From assembly GCF_029626175.1 (NCBI RefSeq), contig NZ_JARUBM010000002.1, positions 2,497,001 through 2,561,000 of the forward strand: 64,000 nt of DNA. Direction: 5' to 3'. Below, piece by piece: positions 15,950-24,052 of this stretch. Within the stretch, counting starts at the first letter, position 1. Every line of letters starts with the position of its first letter. The notes below the pieces were generated by a model. That model worked only from the letters and a program-made list of their open reading frames with translations, had not been told where the DNA came from and did no database searches. Made by a program: the position numbers and the translations under genes. The DNA is from Micromonospora sp. WMMD1082. GTDB taxonomy: Bacteria; Actinomycetota; Actinomycetes; Mycobacteriales; Micromonosporaceae.

Positions 15950-17323
15950 TCAGGAGGTGCTGAGCCAGCCGGCGGCCACCGTGTCGTTCTTCAGGTCGGC
16001 GGCGGGCTCCGGCACGCCGATCGCCTGCGCCACCAGGGGCGTGAAACCCCCGCCGCCCAGCGCCGCCACCGCCTCGTCGTCGAACCCGCCGAGCACGGTG
16101 GTGGCGCAGCCGAGGCGGACCGCCATCCGGTACGCCTCGGCGCAGACCAGCCCGGCCACCAGCAGCAGCCGCCGGTACACCGACAGCCCGGTGTCGGACC
16201 GGTCCGGCGTCATCCCAACAAGCAGGAACGCCGAGGCGGCGCCAGCGATCGGCTGCTGCCCGAACATCCTGATGCGGCACGTCGGGGACGGCGCCGGCAC
16301 CTCCGCCGCCCGCCACGTGCCGGTGGACGGATCCCACCAGCGGCTCCGCCAGCCCTCACCGGCAGGCGCGACGTAACGCAGCGCAAGCCAGTCCCGCAGT
16401 GGCGGACGCACCGCCGCTGCCAGCCGCAGCTGCAGCGCCTCGATCGCCGGGGCGACTCCGGACGGCATCGGCGTGCCGGTGAACGCCCGCGCCGAGTGGC
16501 GCCGCCGGATCTCGCCCGGCGCGTCGGCGCCCGGCACGCGCACCAGCTCGGCCAGGTCCACGGCCGGCTGGACAGCCGGCTCGGCGAACCCGTGCAGCCG
16601 GCGCACCCGGTGCAGCGCGGGATTCAGCAGCGGCGGGTGCTCGACGACCCACCCGGTCCCGAGGCCGTCCACCGTGGGGCTCGGGCCGGTCGGGGCGGCG
16701 GCCGCGGCTTCCGCGTCGAGCACCACGACGGCCAGCAGCAGTTCGTCGGCGGTCAGGCCCAGATCGGCGTGCACCACGTCGTGCGGCATCCGGTCGGGCA
16801 GGCGCGCGGCCGTCCCGGCGTGCACGGCAAGGGCGGCGATGTTGCCCAGCACGTTGCCGGCGTCGAGCAGGCAGTAGCGATAGCCCCGCACGCCGTACCG
16901 CTGCACGGTCCGCCAGGCGACCGCGACGACGGCGACCGCCCACTGACCGGTACGCAGCCCGAGGGCGGTCGCGGCAGCCGTCGCGTCGCCGACGTCGACG
17001 CAGCCCCGGCGCTCCGGTACGTGCAGCCGCCACCGCCAGCCCTCGGGGCCGCCGGCCAGCCAGACCGTCTCGACCGGATACATCGCCCCCGCCGAGGCGG
17101 CGTGCCGGGCCACGCCGCGCGGCGTCGTCCGGTACCCGTACGCCAGGTCGGCGAAGCGGTCGAGATCGTCGCCCGGCGGCGGCGCGACCGCCCGCGGGGT
17201 GAGGCTGCCGGCCACCCGCCGGCACGGCCGGGTCACCGTGGAGGCCGGGTGGCTCAACCGCTGGAGCTGCTGCACCCGGTGCAGTAGCCCGGCCGGTACC
17301 GCCTCCGACGGCACGTCAGGCAT
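15950..17323 (-). CDS. SagB-type nitroreductase-fold oxidoreductase, tandem domains
   Basis: 457-aa protein with two nitroreductase-fold halves. The first (about 45-230) shows YGYRTTPRGVARHAASAGAMYPVE, the SagB/ThcOx pattern; the second (about 265-450) starts EIRRRHSARAFTGTPM and ends in MAVRLGCATTVLGGF. The family uses FMN; members dehydrogenate azolines, diketopiperazines or other natural-product rings. No RiPP precursor or cyclodehydratase is in the window, so a tailoring dehydrogenation of a small-molecule intermediate is more likely. ATG 17323 overlaps the end of the aldolase-like gene by 8 bp. It closes the seven-gene minus-strand operon. Confidence 0.82.
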   Translation of the reverse strand: MPDVPSEAVPAGLLHRVQQLQRLSHPASTVTRPCRRVAGSLTPRAVAPPPGDDLDRFADLAYGYRTTPRGVARHAASAGAMYPVETVWLAGGPEGWRWRLHVPERRGCVDVGDATAAATALGLRTGQWAVAVVAVAWRTVQRYGVRGYRYCLLDAGNVLGNIAALAVHAGTAARLPDRMPHDVVHADLGLTADELLLAVVVLDAEAAAAAPTGPSPTVDGLGTGWVVEHPPLLNPALHRVRRLHGFAEPAVQPAVDLAELVRVPGADAPGEIRRRHSARAFTGTPMPSGVAPAIEALQLRLAAAVRPPLRDWLALRYVAPAGEGWRSRWWDPSTGTWRAAEVPAPSPTCRIRMFGQQPIAGAASAFLLVGMTPDRSDTGLSVYRRLLLVAGLVCAEAYRMAVRLGCATTVLGGFDDEAVAALGGGGFTPLVAQAIGVPEPAADLKNDTVAAGWLSTS

Positions 17324-18056
17324 CCCAGCCCGCGCTCTCCGGGCAGGTCGCCCGGACCCGGCGGACCGCGTGGTCCCAGTAGCTGCGGACGGCCAGGTCG
17401 CTGTAGATGTAGGTGCGCTTGGCGTCCACGTCCTCGCTGGTGGAGACGGAGAACGGCAGGCCGGTGGAGAGCGCCATGAGGTGCAGTTGGCAGCAGCGTT
17501 CGAGTACCTGGGCGCCGACCGCGGCGTGCCGGATCGACCGCCCCACCGCGACGCCGCCGTGGTTGCGCAGGAACGCCGCCGGGTGCGGGCCGAGCGCCTT
17601 GGCGACGAGGCTGCCGACCTCGTACGTGAGGATGGTGTTGCTGGTGACCGTGAACCGGGGCACCTGTTCGAAGTACAGCGCCCCCTCGTGGGAGAGCGGC
17701 GCGAGTTCGGCCTCCAGCGCTCCGAACACGAGGGTGTGCGGGGCGTGGCTGTGCACGATCGCGTTGACGTCCGGCCGGGCCGCGTAGATGGCCTGGTGCA
17801 GCGGCAGCTCCGGTGGGGCCATCCGGTGCGCGGGCGCGTCCGGGTCGACCTGGGCGAGCACCATGTCCTTCGGCTCCGCCTCGTTGAAGCCGCACAGCGC
17901 GCCCTTGATGAGGAACCGCTGGCTGCCCGGCATCCGGGCGGAGACCTGCCCCTGGTTGAAGTCGTCGTGGCCGGTGTCGGAGAGCATCCGGGAGGCGTAC
18001 GCCAGGGCGACGGTGAGCCGGCGCTCGGCAACGGAGAGGGGCGGCGGCTCGCTCAT
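17316..18056 (-). CDS. class II aldolase/adducin-family protein
   Basis: 246-aa member of the zinc-dependent class II aldolase family. Metal ligands are in place: His102-x-His104 (VHSHAPHT) and His166 (LRNHGG); Glu83 (PPELPLH) is the likely acid/base. Family members make or break C-C bonds through an enediolate, or act as decarboxylases and dehydratases. It overlaps the DapB-like gene by ATGA and the SagB-like gene by 8 bp, so it is co-translated with both. The substrate is unknown; a role in preparing a small precursor with the neighbouring reductase and AMP-ligase/ACP pair is inferred. Confidence 0.87.
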   Translation of the reverse strand: MSEPPPLSVAERRLTVALAYASRMLSDTGHDDFNQGQVSARMPGSQRFLIKGALCGFNEAEPKDMVLAQVDPDAPAHRMAPPELPLHQAIYAARPDVNAIVHSHAPHTLVFGALEAELAPLSHEGALYFEQVPRFTVTSNTILTYEVGSLVAKALGPHPAAFLRNHGGVAVGRSIRHAAVGAQVLERCCQLHLMALSTGLPFSVSTSEDVDAKRTYIYSDLAVRSYWDHAVRRVRATCPESAGWDA

Positions 18057-18802
18057 CTCGTCCCCCTGACGACAAGCGGGTGGTCGACCGGCGGGTGGTC
18101 GACCGGCGGTGCTCCGGCCAGCGACCGGTAGAAGTCGTGGATCGTCCACCGGCCGGGGAGGGGCCGGGCGGCCAGCCAGCGCGCCGCCCGCACCGCCACC
18201 GCCCCGTACGCCGCCCAATCGCGGACCCGGTGGCCGACCACCACTTCCTCGTCCGGCAACGTCAGCCGGACCTCGTGCTCGCTCACCGGTAGGCCGGCCC
18301 GCACCGAGTCCACCGCCACCTCGACCGGCGCGGTGGCGGCACCGGTCACGCAGTCGCGCAACGCGAGCGCCGTGGCGCTGGGGCGGTCCACCTTGTACGA
18401 CGGGTGGCGGTCCAGCACCGTCACCTCCCCGGTGTCCGGGGCCCGCAGGGCCGACCAGAGTGGGGCGAGCAGCCGTACCGCCTCGACGTGCAGGTGGTGG
18501 CCGATGCTCAGGTTCTCCGCGCGCAGCACCGGCACCTCGGCGGCGAGTGTGGCCAACCCGGCCCGGTCGGCCGGCCCGAGGCCGGAGCCGGCGCTGAGCA
18601 GCGGCGTGCGGTGCCTGCGGCAGTACGCGATCACGTCCGGCAGCGCGGCGGCGGGCGTGGCGTCGACCAGCACATCGGGCGGCCGGCCGACCCAGCCGTC
18701 CTGGCCGGCGGTCATCACGACCGGCACCCCGGCCGCCTCGGCGGCGGCCACCACCCGCCGGCCCAGGCGGCCCCGGGCACCCACCACGCCGAGGCTAGAC
18801 AT
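18053..18802 (-). CDS. DapB-like (dihydrodipicolinate reductase family) reductase
   Basis: 249-aa protein with an N-terminal Rossmann motif ([13 protein letters not shown]) and the DapB catalytic segment. In DRHPSYKVDRPSATAL, His133 and Lys137 match the catalytic His159 and Lys163 of E. coli DapB, while the second His of the HH pair is Pro. DapB reduces a cyclic C=N/C=C conjugated acid with NAD(P)H. Sitting among natural-product genes and diverged, this paralog probably reduces another imine or enamine acid. ATG 18802 overlaps the ACP stop by 8 bp; GTG 18808 is an alternative. Lysine biosynthesis proper is unlikely in this context. Confidence 0.8.
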   Translation of the reverse strand: MSSLGVVGARGRLGRRVVAAAEAAGVPVVMTAGQDGWVGRPPDVLVDATPAAALPDVIAYCRRHRTPLLSAGSGLGPADRAGLATLAAEVPVLRAENLSIGHHLHVEAVRLLAPLWSALRAPDTGEVTVLDRHPSYKVDRPSATALALRDCVTGAATAPVEVAVDSVRAGLPVSEHEVRLTLPDEEVVVGHRVRDWAAYGAVAVRAARWLAARPLPGRWTIHDFYRSLAGAPPVDHPPVDHPLVVRGTR

Positions 18803-19049
18803 GGGCACCGCGCTGGTCGGCGATGTACCGGGCCATTGCCGTGAAGCCGTCCAGCACCTCCTCGGGCAGGTCGTCGTCCCACTCGATGCCGAACGTGTCC
18901 TCCACGGCCACCAGGAAGTTCAGGGTGCGCAGCGAGTTGAGGCCCAGCTCGCGGATCGAACCGGAACCGGTCCGGGCCGGGTCGGGCACCGCCTCGCCGA
19001 AGCTGATCTCGACGACCAGCGCCATGAGCTGGTCGATGATGTCATCCAC
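18795..19049 (-). CDS. discrete acyl carrier protein (second)
   Basis: 84-aa carrier protein; Ser39 in ELGLNSLRTLNFLVAVEDTFGIEW is the phosphopantetheine attachment site. The gene overlaps the end of the upstream acyl-AMP ligase by 8 bp, which points to that enzyme as its loading partner. An AMP-ligase/ACP pair beside an Fe(II)/2-oxoglutarate isonitrile-synthase-like protein is the arrangement of ScoA-ScoB (and Rv0099-Rv0100) in isonitrile lipopeptide pathways; here the oxygenase gene lies about 14 kb away. Confidence 0.92.
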   Translation of the reverse strand: MDDIIDQLMALVVEISFGEAVPDPARTGSGSIRELGLNSLRTLNFLVAVEDTFGIEWDDDLPEEVLDGFTAMARYIADQRGAHV

Positions 19050-20469
19050 GTCGTTCCCCTTCGCGCAACTCGGACAGGGCCGCCGCGTTCACCTTGCCGG
19101 CCGAGGTACGCGGCAGGGATCCGGCGATGACCAACCGCTCGGGCAGCTTGTACGCGGCGAGTTGCTCGCGGCAGTGCGCGACGACGGTCCGCCGGTCCAG
19201 CCCCGCGGCCTCGACGTACGCGGCGAGAACCTGCCCGCCGGCGGTGCTCTCACCCCGGACGACCACGTCGCTGACCCCGGGCAGCCGGCGCAGGACGCCC
19301 GCCACCTCGGTCGGGTCGATCTTTCGGCCGGCGACGTTGACCACGCCGGTGAGCCGGCCCACCAGGTGCAGGCGACCACCGTCGAACCGGCCCAGGTCCC
19401 GGGTCCGCAGGAAGCCCTCCGGGTCCAGGCTCTCCGCCAGTGGCGGCGCCAGCCCGTCGAGGTAGCGCGACGCCATCGAGCCGGTACGCACCAGCACCCG
19501 CCCCTCGGCCGCCCCGGCCGGCGCGTCGATCGCCACCCGTACCCCGGGCAGCGGAACGCCGACGCTGCCCGGGACCGCGCCGTCGTTGAAGGTGACCGGG
19601 CCGACCTCGGCGAGACCGTAGTAGTCGCAGATCGGCGCGCCGATCTGCGCCCGCCACGCCTGCGCGGTCTCCGCGGACAGCGGCGCGGCGGAGCTGACCG
19701 CGAGGCGCAGGCCCACCATCGCGCGCGCCCGGGAGCGGACCAGGGTGTCGAACGCGTACGGGAACGCGGTCAGCACGGTCGGCCGGGTGCGCTGCACCGA
19801 CCGCGCCACCGACGACGGCATCGGCCGTCCCGGGTGCAGGGCCAGGGTGCCCCCGGCGTCGAAAACGCTCAGCAGCGAGGTGTTGAAGGCCAGCCCGTTG
19901 TTGAGGGTGGCCAGGCACAGCACCACGTCGTCCTCGGTCAGGCCGCTGGCCGCCGCCCAGGACCGGGCCGCCGTCACGCTGGCCCGCTGGGTGAAGCCGA
20001 GGCTGCGCGGCAGGCCGGTGGTGCCGCTGGTGAAGCGGCCGAACGCCACGTCGTCCACCTCGGCGGGGGGACCGGCCGATTCCAACGCGCACCAGCGCAG
20101 CGTCGGCCATGGCGAGGCCGCCGCCGCGTCGGCGGCGAGGGCGGAGCCGGTGGTGACCAGAGCGTGACCGGCGCGGGCCACCGAGGCGACCTTCCGGCAC
20201 TCGGCGCTGGTCCAGGTCTTGTCGGCGATCAGCGGCACGACGCCGGCGGTGATCGCGGCGTAGATCGCCACCACGTCGTCGGGCCCGCCGCCGGGGACCA
20301 GCAGCAACGGGGGCCGGCTCACCGCACGTCGAAGCCAGCGCGCCCCGGCGGCCACCGCGCGGTCCAGTTCGGCGTACGTGTAGGAGCTGCCGGCGCCGTC
20401 GGTGACGGCGACCTTGTCCGGCCGGGCCTGCGCGGCGGCCCGCAGCACGTCGCGTACCGGTGCCGTCAC
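19042..20469 (-). CDS. acyl-AMP ligase / stand-alone adenylation enzyme
   Basis: 475-aa ANL-superfamily enzyme without a carrier domain. It shows FTSGTTGLPRS (A3, residues 146-156; Arg where Lys is common), YYGLAEVGPVTF (A5), RTRDLG and GRLTGVVNVAGRKIDPTEV (A7-A8), and the C-terminal catalytic Lys459 (RTSAGKVNAA). The substrate pocket is not that of amino-acid A domains, so a carboxylic acid is expected. GTG 20469 overlaps the stop of the hydrolase gene. It should adenylate an acid and load the adjacent ACP. ScoA/FadD10-type function is one option; activation of a starter acid for the PKS is another. Confidence 0.88.
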   Translation of the reverse strand: MTAPVRDVLRAAAQARPDKVAVTDGAGSSYTYAELDRAVAAGARWLRRAVSRPPLLLVPGGGPDDVVAIYAAITAGVVPLIADKTWTSAECRKVASVARAGHALVTTGSALAADAAAASPWPTLRWCALESAGPPAEVDDVAFGRFTSGTTGLPRSLGFTQRASVTAARSWAAASGLTEDDVVLCLATLNNGLAFNTSLLSVFDAGGTLALHPGRPMPSSVARSVQRTRPTVLTAFPYAFDTLVRSRARAMVGLRLAVSSAAPLSAETAQAWRAQIGAPICDYYGLAEVGPVTFNDGAVPGSVGVPLPGVRVAIDAPAGAAEGRVLVRTGSMASRYLDGLAPPLAESLDPEGFLRTRDLGRFDGGRLHLVGRLTGVVNVAGRKIDPTEVAGVLRRLPGVSDVVVRGESTAGGQVLAAYVEAAGLDRRTVVAHCREQLAAYKLPERLVIAGSLPRTSAGKVNAAALSELREGERRG

Positions 20470-21314
20470 GGGGCACCGATCGGGATCGCGCGGGCCGCCT
20501 CGACCTCGGACACGAAGCGGGCGACCAGGTCCGCGAACTCGGCGGGTGCCTCGACGTACGCGAGGTGGCCGGCGGTGGGCAGGACCACCGACCGGGCGTC
20601 CGGCATCAGCCGGGCCAGTTCCGCCACGCTGGCCGGGCTGCTGAAGAAGTCAGACCCGCCGACGACCAGGGAGACCGGGCAGACGACCCGGGTCAGCACC
20701 GCCCATCCGTCGTCGCCGCCCAGCGAGGCGCGCAGCGAACGGGCCAGGCCGGCGGCCGTGTTGTGGGCCAGGAAGCGCTCCCGTAGCGCCAGGTAGGTCG
20801 CCGCACCGCCCACCTCCACCGTCCGCTCCGCGTACAGCAGCGGGTAGAGATGGTCGAACAACGCGCGCGGGCCGCCCAGTTCGAGCGAGCGCAGCCAGGA
20901 CCGCGTGAGCTGGGCGCGGCGCCGGCCACCGAACGGGTTGAACACCGGACCGACCAACACCATCCCGGCCACCGCGTCGGGGTGGGCGACGGCGAAGTCC
21001 CGGCAGATCAGCGTCGACACCGACGTGCCGACCAGGTGCACCGGCCCCCCGAGCGCGTCGACGAGGTGCCGCAGGTCGTCGACGTGGGTGGCGAGGGTCA
21101 GCTCTCCCTCGGCGGATGCGGAGGCGCCCTGGTCGCGCAGGTCGTACGTGACCACCCGGAACCGGTGGGTGAGCTCGCCGGTGAAGTCCCACCACGACGA
21201 TCCACGCATGAAGTGGCTGTTGACGAACACCACGGTCGGCGCGTCCCGCGGCCCCCGGGACTCGTGGTGCAGCTCCGCGCCGTCCGGGAGCCGCAGCCGC
21301 CCGCCGGCGGTCAT
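20466..21314 (-). CDS. alpha/beta hydrolase
   Basis: 282-aa alpha/beta-hydrolase. The nucleophile elbow is VGTSVS (Ser98), with Ser in place of the last Gly of GxSxG; the acid Asp follows GGS (GGSDFFSS) and the base is His in AGHLAYVE. The oxyanion region VNSHFMRGSSWW replaces the usual HG. Homologs are esterases, dehalogenase-like hydrolases or C-C hydrolases. ATG 21314 overlaps the amidase stop. A hydrolytic step that frees an acid from an ACP or an amide is possible: ScoE-type oxygenases work on free acids, so a thioester hydrolase would be needed in such a pathway. Confidence 0.82.
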   Translation of the reverse strand: MTAGGRLRLPDGAELHHESRGPRDAPTVVFVNSHFMRGSSWWDFTGELTHRFRVVTYDLRDQGASASAEGELTLATHVDDLRHLVDALGGPVHLVGTSVSTLICRDFAVAHPDAVAGMVLVGPVFNPFGGRRRAQLTRSWLRSLELGGPRALFDHLYPLLYAERTVEVGGAATYLALRERFLAHNTAAGLARSLRASLGGDDGWAVLTRVVCPVSLVVGGSDFFSSPASVAELARLMPDARSVVLPTAGHLAYVEAPAEFADLVARFVSEVEAARAIPIGAP

Positions 21315-22843
21315 CGCGGTGCCGACGCGAGCGGTGCCACGTCGGCCGGCACCTCGGGGAGCAGTTGCACGAGCGCGCCCATCCGGGCCCAGGTGCCGGC
21401 CAGTTGGCCGCACTCGTCGTCGGTGACCGGGACACCGAGGTCGCGGAGGGCGCGGCCCAGGCCCTCGTCGATCATCGCGTCGGCACCGCCGGGCGGCCGG
21501 GGCGCGGCCGGTCCGTCGACCGGCCGCACGGGGTCGGCCGGCCCGCGCAGGTGCCAGGACGTGCTGCGCTGGTAGACGTCGGCGATGGCGGCGAGCCCGA
21601 AGTCGTTGCCGGGTGCGCCGGCCAGTTGCAGCGAGTACGGCAGCCCGGCGGCGTCGACCCCGTTCGGTAGGGCGACCGCGGGGAAGCCGACGGCGCTCCA
21701 GATCGTCGGCAGCGGAGAGACCTGCTGCATGCCCTCGGGATCGTCGAAGCGGGGTGCGACGGTCGGCCAGGTGGGGGTGGCGATCGCGTCGACCTCGGTC
21801 AGGTGGTCGGCCAGCCGGTGCGCACCCTGCTGCCGGACGCGCTGCGCCCGCACGTACGTCTCACCCCGGATCAGCCCGCCGAGGACCGCGGTCCGACGGA
21901 ACGGCCGGCCGTACGAGTCCCAGCGGTCGCGCAGGGCGCTGCCGTGCACCTCGAACGCCTCCACCACCACGGTGAGGATCTGCGCCGCGAACAGGGCGAA
22001 GGCGTCCGGCACCGGGACCGCCACGCCGACCACGGTGGCGCCGCAGGCGCGGAGCCGGTCGAGGGACGCGTCGAAGGCTGCCCGGCAGCCGTCGCTCAGG
22101 CCGGCCAGGTCGAGCAGGTCCGCCGGCACCCCGATCCGTACGCCGGTGAGGTCGTCCCGCCAGCGCGGCCCTGCGTCACGACCGGCCAGGACGGCCAGCA
22201 GTGCGGCGCAGTCGCGGACGTCCCGGGCCTGCGGGCCGACGGTGTCGGTCGAGCGGCTCAGCGGGTGGCAGCCACGCGTGGACACCAGGCCGTACGTGGG
22301 TTTCAGGCCGGTGACCCCACACATCGCGGCGGGGATGCGGATGCTGCCGTTGCAGTCGGTGCCGATGCCGGCGTCGAAGAGGCCGGCCGCCACCCCGTTG
22401 GCGCTGCCCGAGCTGGAACCCCCGGTCCACCGGTCCAGGTCCCACGGGTTACGCGGCACCGGGAACCCGTCGTCGGGCTCGGGCCGGGACAACGCGTGCT
22501 CGGCCAGCGTGGTCTTGCCGACCACGATCGCGCCGGCGGCGCGCAGCCGGCGTACCACCGGGGCGTCCCGGCCCGCCCACCAGTCCGGGTCGTGGACCCG
22601 GCTCTGCCCGGTCGTCGGGCCGTCGGCGGTGGCGATGACGTCCTTGACGCCGAGGAGCATGCCGTGCAGCGGACCCCGTGGCTCGCCGTCGGCCGAGGCA
22701 CGGTCCAGCCGCGCCGCCTCGGCGTCCCGGTCGGCGAGGGGCCGCAGCACCGACCCGATCAGGGGATTGAGCCGGTCGCTGCGGCGCGTCGCCTCGGCCA
22801 CCCGGGACGCGATGCTCGTGGATTCCTTCGTGGTGTTCGGCAC
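21311..22843 (-). CDS. amidase-signature family amidase
   Basis: 510-aa amidase signature enzyme with the Ser-cisSer-Lys triad: Lys67 (GVKDV), Ser143 (GGSSSGSANG) and nucleophile Ser167 (GTDCNGSIRIPA, where most members have TDTGGS). It would hydrolyse, or possibly form, an amide bond in the cytoplasm. GTG 22843 is chosen because GGAGGG lies 6-11 bp before it; in-frame extension to 22903 has no such site. First gene of the seven-gene minus-strand operon, with the heptamer repeats 76 bp upstream. Amidases in beta-amino-acid polyketide clusters remove a protecting aminoacyl group from the starter; that is one option here. Confidence 0.88.
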   Translation of the reverse strand: MPNTTKESTSIASRVAEATRRSDRLNPLIGSVLRPLADRDAEAARLDRASADGEPRGPLHGMLLGVKDVIATADGPTTGQSRVHDPDWWAGRDAPVVRRLRAAGAIVVGKTTLAEHALSRPEPDDGFPVPRNPWDLDRWTGGSSSGSANGVAAGLFDAGIGTDCNGSIRIPAAMCGVTGLKPTYGLVSTRGCHPLSRSTDTVGPQARDVRDCAALLAVLAGRDAGPRWRDDLTGVRIGVPADLLDLAGLSDGCRAAFDASLDRLRACGATVVGVAVPVPDAFALFAAQILTVVVEAFEVHGSALRDRWDSYGRPFRRTAVLGGLIRGETYVRAQRVRQQGAHRLADHLTEVDAIATPTWPTVAPRFDDPEGMQQVSPLPTIWSAVGFPAVALPNGVDAAGLPYSLQLAGAPGNDFGLAAIADVYQRSTSWHLRGPADPVRPVDGPAAPRPPGGADAMIDEGLGRALRDLGVPVTDDECGQLAGTWARMGALVQLLPEVPADVAPLASAPR

Positions 22844-22918
22844 GACCGCCCTCCGGGACTCGACAGGGGCGCAATTTCTGCTGGCAGCAACCCTTGTCGG
22901 CACCGCGAAACAGAGAAA

Positions 22919-22945
22919 CCCCTAGGCTCCCCTAGCCCGCCCCAG
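22919..22945 (-). promoter_or_regulatory. tandem YTAGGGG-type operator upstream of the amidase operon
   Basis: Read on the minus strand: CTGGGG (22945-22940), CTAGGGG (22935-22929) and CTAGGGG (22925-22919), with about 10-bp periodicity. The nearest repeat ends 76 bp before the amidase start. The same heptamers occur at 26053-26080 and 38812-38829, each facing a gene. A -10-like AAGGGT lies about 24 bp downstream of the repeats. Direct heptamers one helical turn apart are typical of pathway activators. Confidence 0.6.
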
Positions 22946-22991
22946 AAGCAATTCGAGCTGGCCCGCACAGCCGTTATCCGGCCCCCGAAAC

Positions 22992-23022
22992 TTGTCCGCG
23001 CACGCGAGGCTGCTGCTACTTT
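22992..23022 (+). promoter_or_regulatory. weak candidate promoter for the ABC transporter operon
   Basis: TTGTCC (22992-22997) and TACTTT (23017-23022) with a 19-bp spacer lie in the 267-bp divergent gap, about 90 bp before the ATPase start. The spacing is longer than ideal and the match is modest. Confidence 0.25.
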
Positions 23023-23110
23023 CCTCTCGCCGCGATCCATTGTGGTGAGATCGTCCGACCGATATGCCAGGAATGGCGAGCACGTGCCATTGCGGCAGTT
23101 TGAGGATGCG

Positions 23111-24052
23111 ATGAAGAATTCGACAGCCGCACCGGACCTCGATCATTCACTCACCGTCCCCGCGACGCCGGCCATCGAGGTCTCCGGCGTGCACAAGCGC
23201 TACGGCGAGGTGCACGCCGTACGCGGCGTCGACCTCGCGATCGCCCCCGGCGAGGTCGTCGCGCTGCTCGGCCCGAACGGCGCCGGCAAGTCCACCCTGG
23301 TCGACATGATCGTCGGCCTGTCCACTCCGCAGGAGGGGACGCTGCGGGTCTTCGGCCACCCGCCCCGGGAGGCCGTGAACCGGGGCGAGATCGGCGCGAT
23401 GCTCCAGGAGGGCGGGCTGCTCGACGACGTCTCCCCCCGGGAGCTGCTGACCATGCTCGGTTCCCTCCACCGGCGGCCGCTGAGCGTCGACGAGGTCCTC
23501 GACCGGGCCGGCATCACCGACGTGGCCGACCGGCGGGGCAAGCTCTCCGGCGGCCAGCGCCAGCGCGTACGGCTGGCGGCCGCCCTGGTGCCCGACTCCC
23601 GACTGCTGGTGTTGGACGAGCCGACGGTGGCGATGGACGTCCTGGCGCGGCGAGCCTTCTGGGCGGCGATGCGCGACTTCGTCAGCGACGGGCGGACCGT
23701 GCTGTTCGCCACGCACTACCTGGAGGAGGCGGAGGAGTTCTCCGACCGGGTGGTGCTGATGCGCGACGGCCGGATCGCCGCTGACGGCTCGGTGGCCGAC
23801 ATCCGGACGGTCGCCTCCGGCCGCACCCTCACCGCCACCGTGCCCGGCGCTCCGCTGGACGAGTTGCGCCAACTGCCCGGCGTGCTGGGCGCCACCGCCC
23901 AGGGCGACCGGGTGGAACTCGCCTGCGCCGACTCCGACGCGGTGGTGCAGGCACTCTTCCTCGCCTTCCCGAAGGCGCACGACGTCGAGATCGGCTCGAT
24001 GGGCCTGGAGCAGGCTTTCCTGGTCCTCACCGGCAGCACGGAGGAAGCATGA
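23111..24052 (+). CDS. ABC-2 exporter, ATP-binding protein
   Basis: 313-aa ABC ATPase of the drug-export (DrrA/CcmA-like) group. It has Walker A GPNGAGKST, Q-loop MLQEGG, signature KLSGGQRQRV, Walker B LLVLDEPT and a H-loop THYLEEAEE. The C-terminal ~80 residues form the usual regulatory extension. ATG 23111 is the first start close to the conserved IEVSGVHKRYG; longer in-frame sequence upstream is intergenic. It overlaps the permease by ATGA. The pair probably exports the cluster product or an intermediate and gives self-resistance. Confidence 0.93.
   Translation: MKNSTAAPDLDHSLTVPATPAIEVSGVHKRYGEVHAVRGVDLAIAPGEVVALLGPNGAGKSTLVDMIVGLSTPQEGTLRVFGHPPREAVNRGEIGAMLQEGGLLDDVSPRELLTMLGSLHRRPLSVDEVLDRAGITDVADRRGKLSGGQRQRVRLAAALVPDSRLLVLDEPTVAMDVLARRAFWAAMRDFVSDGRTVLFATHYLEEAEEFSDRVVLMRDGRIAADGSVADIRTVASGRTLTATVPGAPLDELRQLPGVLGATAQGDRVELACADSDAVVQALFLAFPKAHDVEIGSMGLEQAFLVLTGSTEEA

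Noticed and set aside
15950..17323. SagB-type protein as evidence of a thiazole/oxazole RiPP
   Set aside because: No YcaO, E1-like protein or precursor peptide gene is found in the window; the family also occurs in non-RiPP clusters.
19042..20469. Stand-alone AMP ligase as an amino-acid-activating A domain
   Set aside because: It lacks the FDx pocket motif of amino-acid A domains and is only 475 aa with an adjacent acyl-type ACP.
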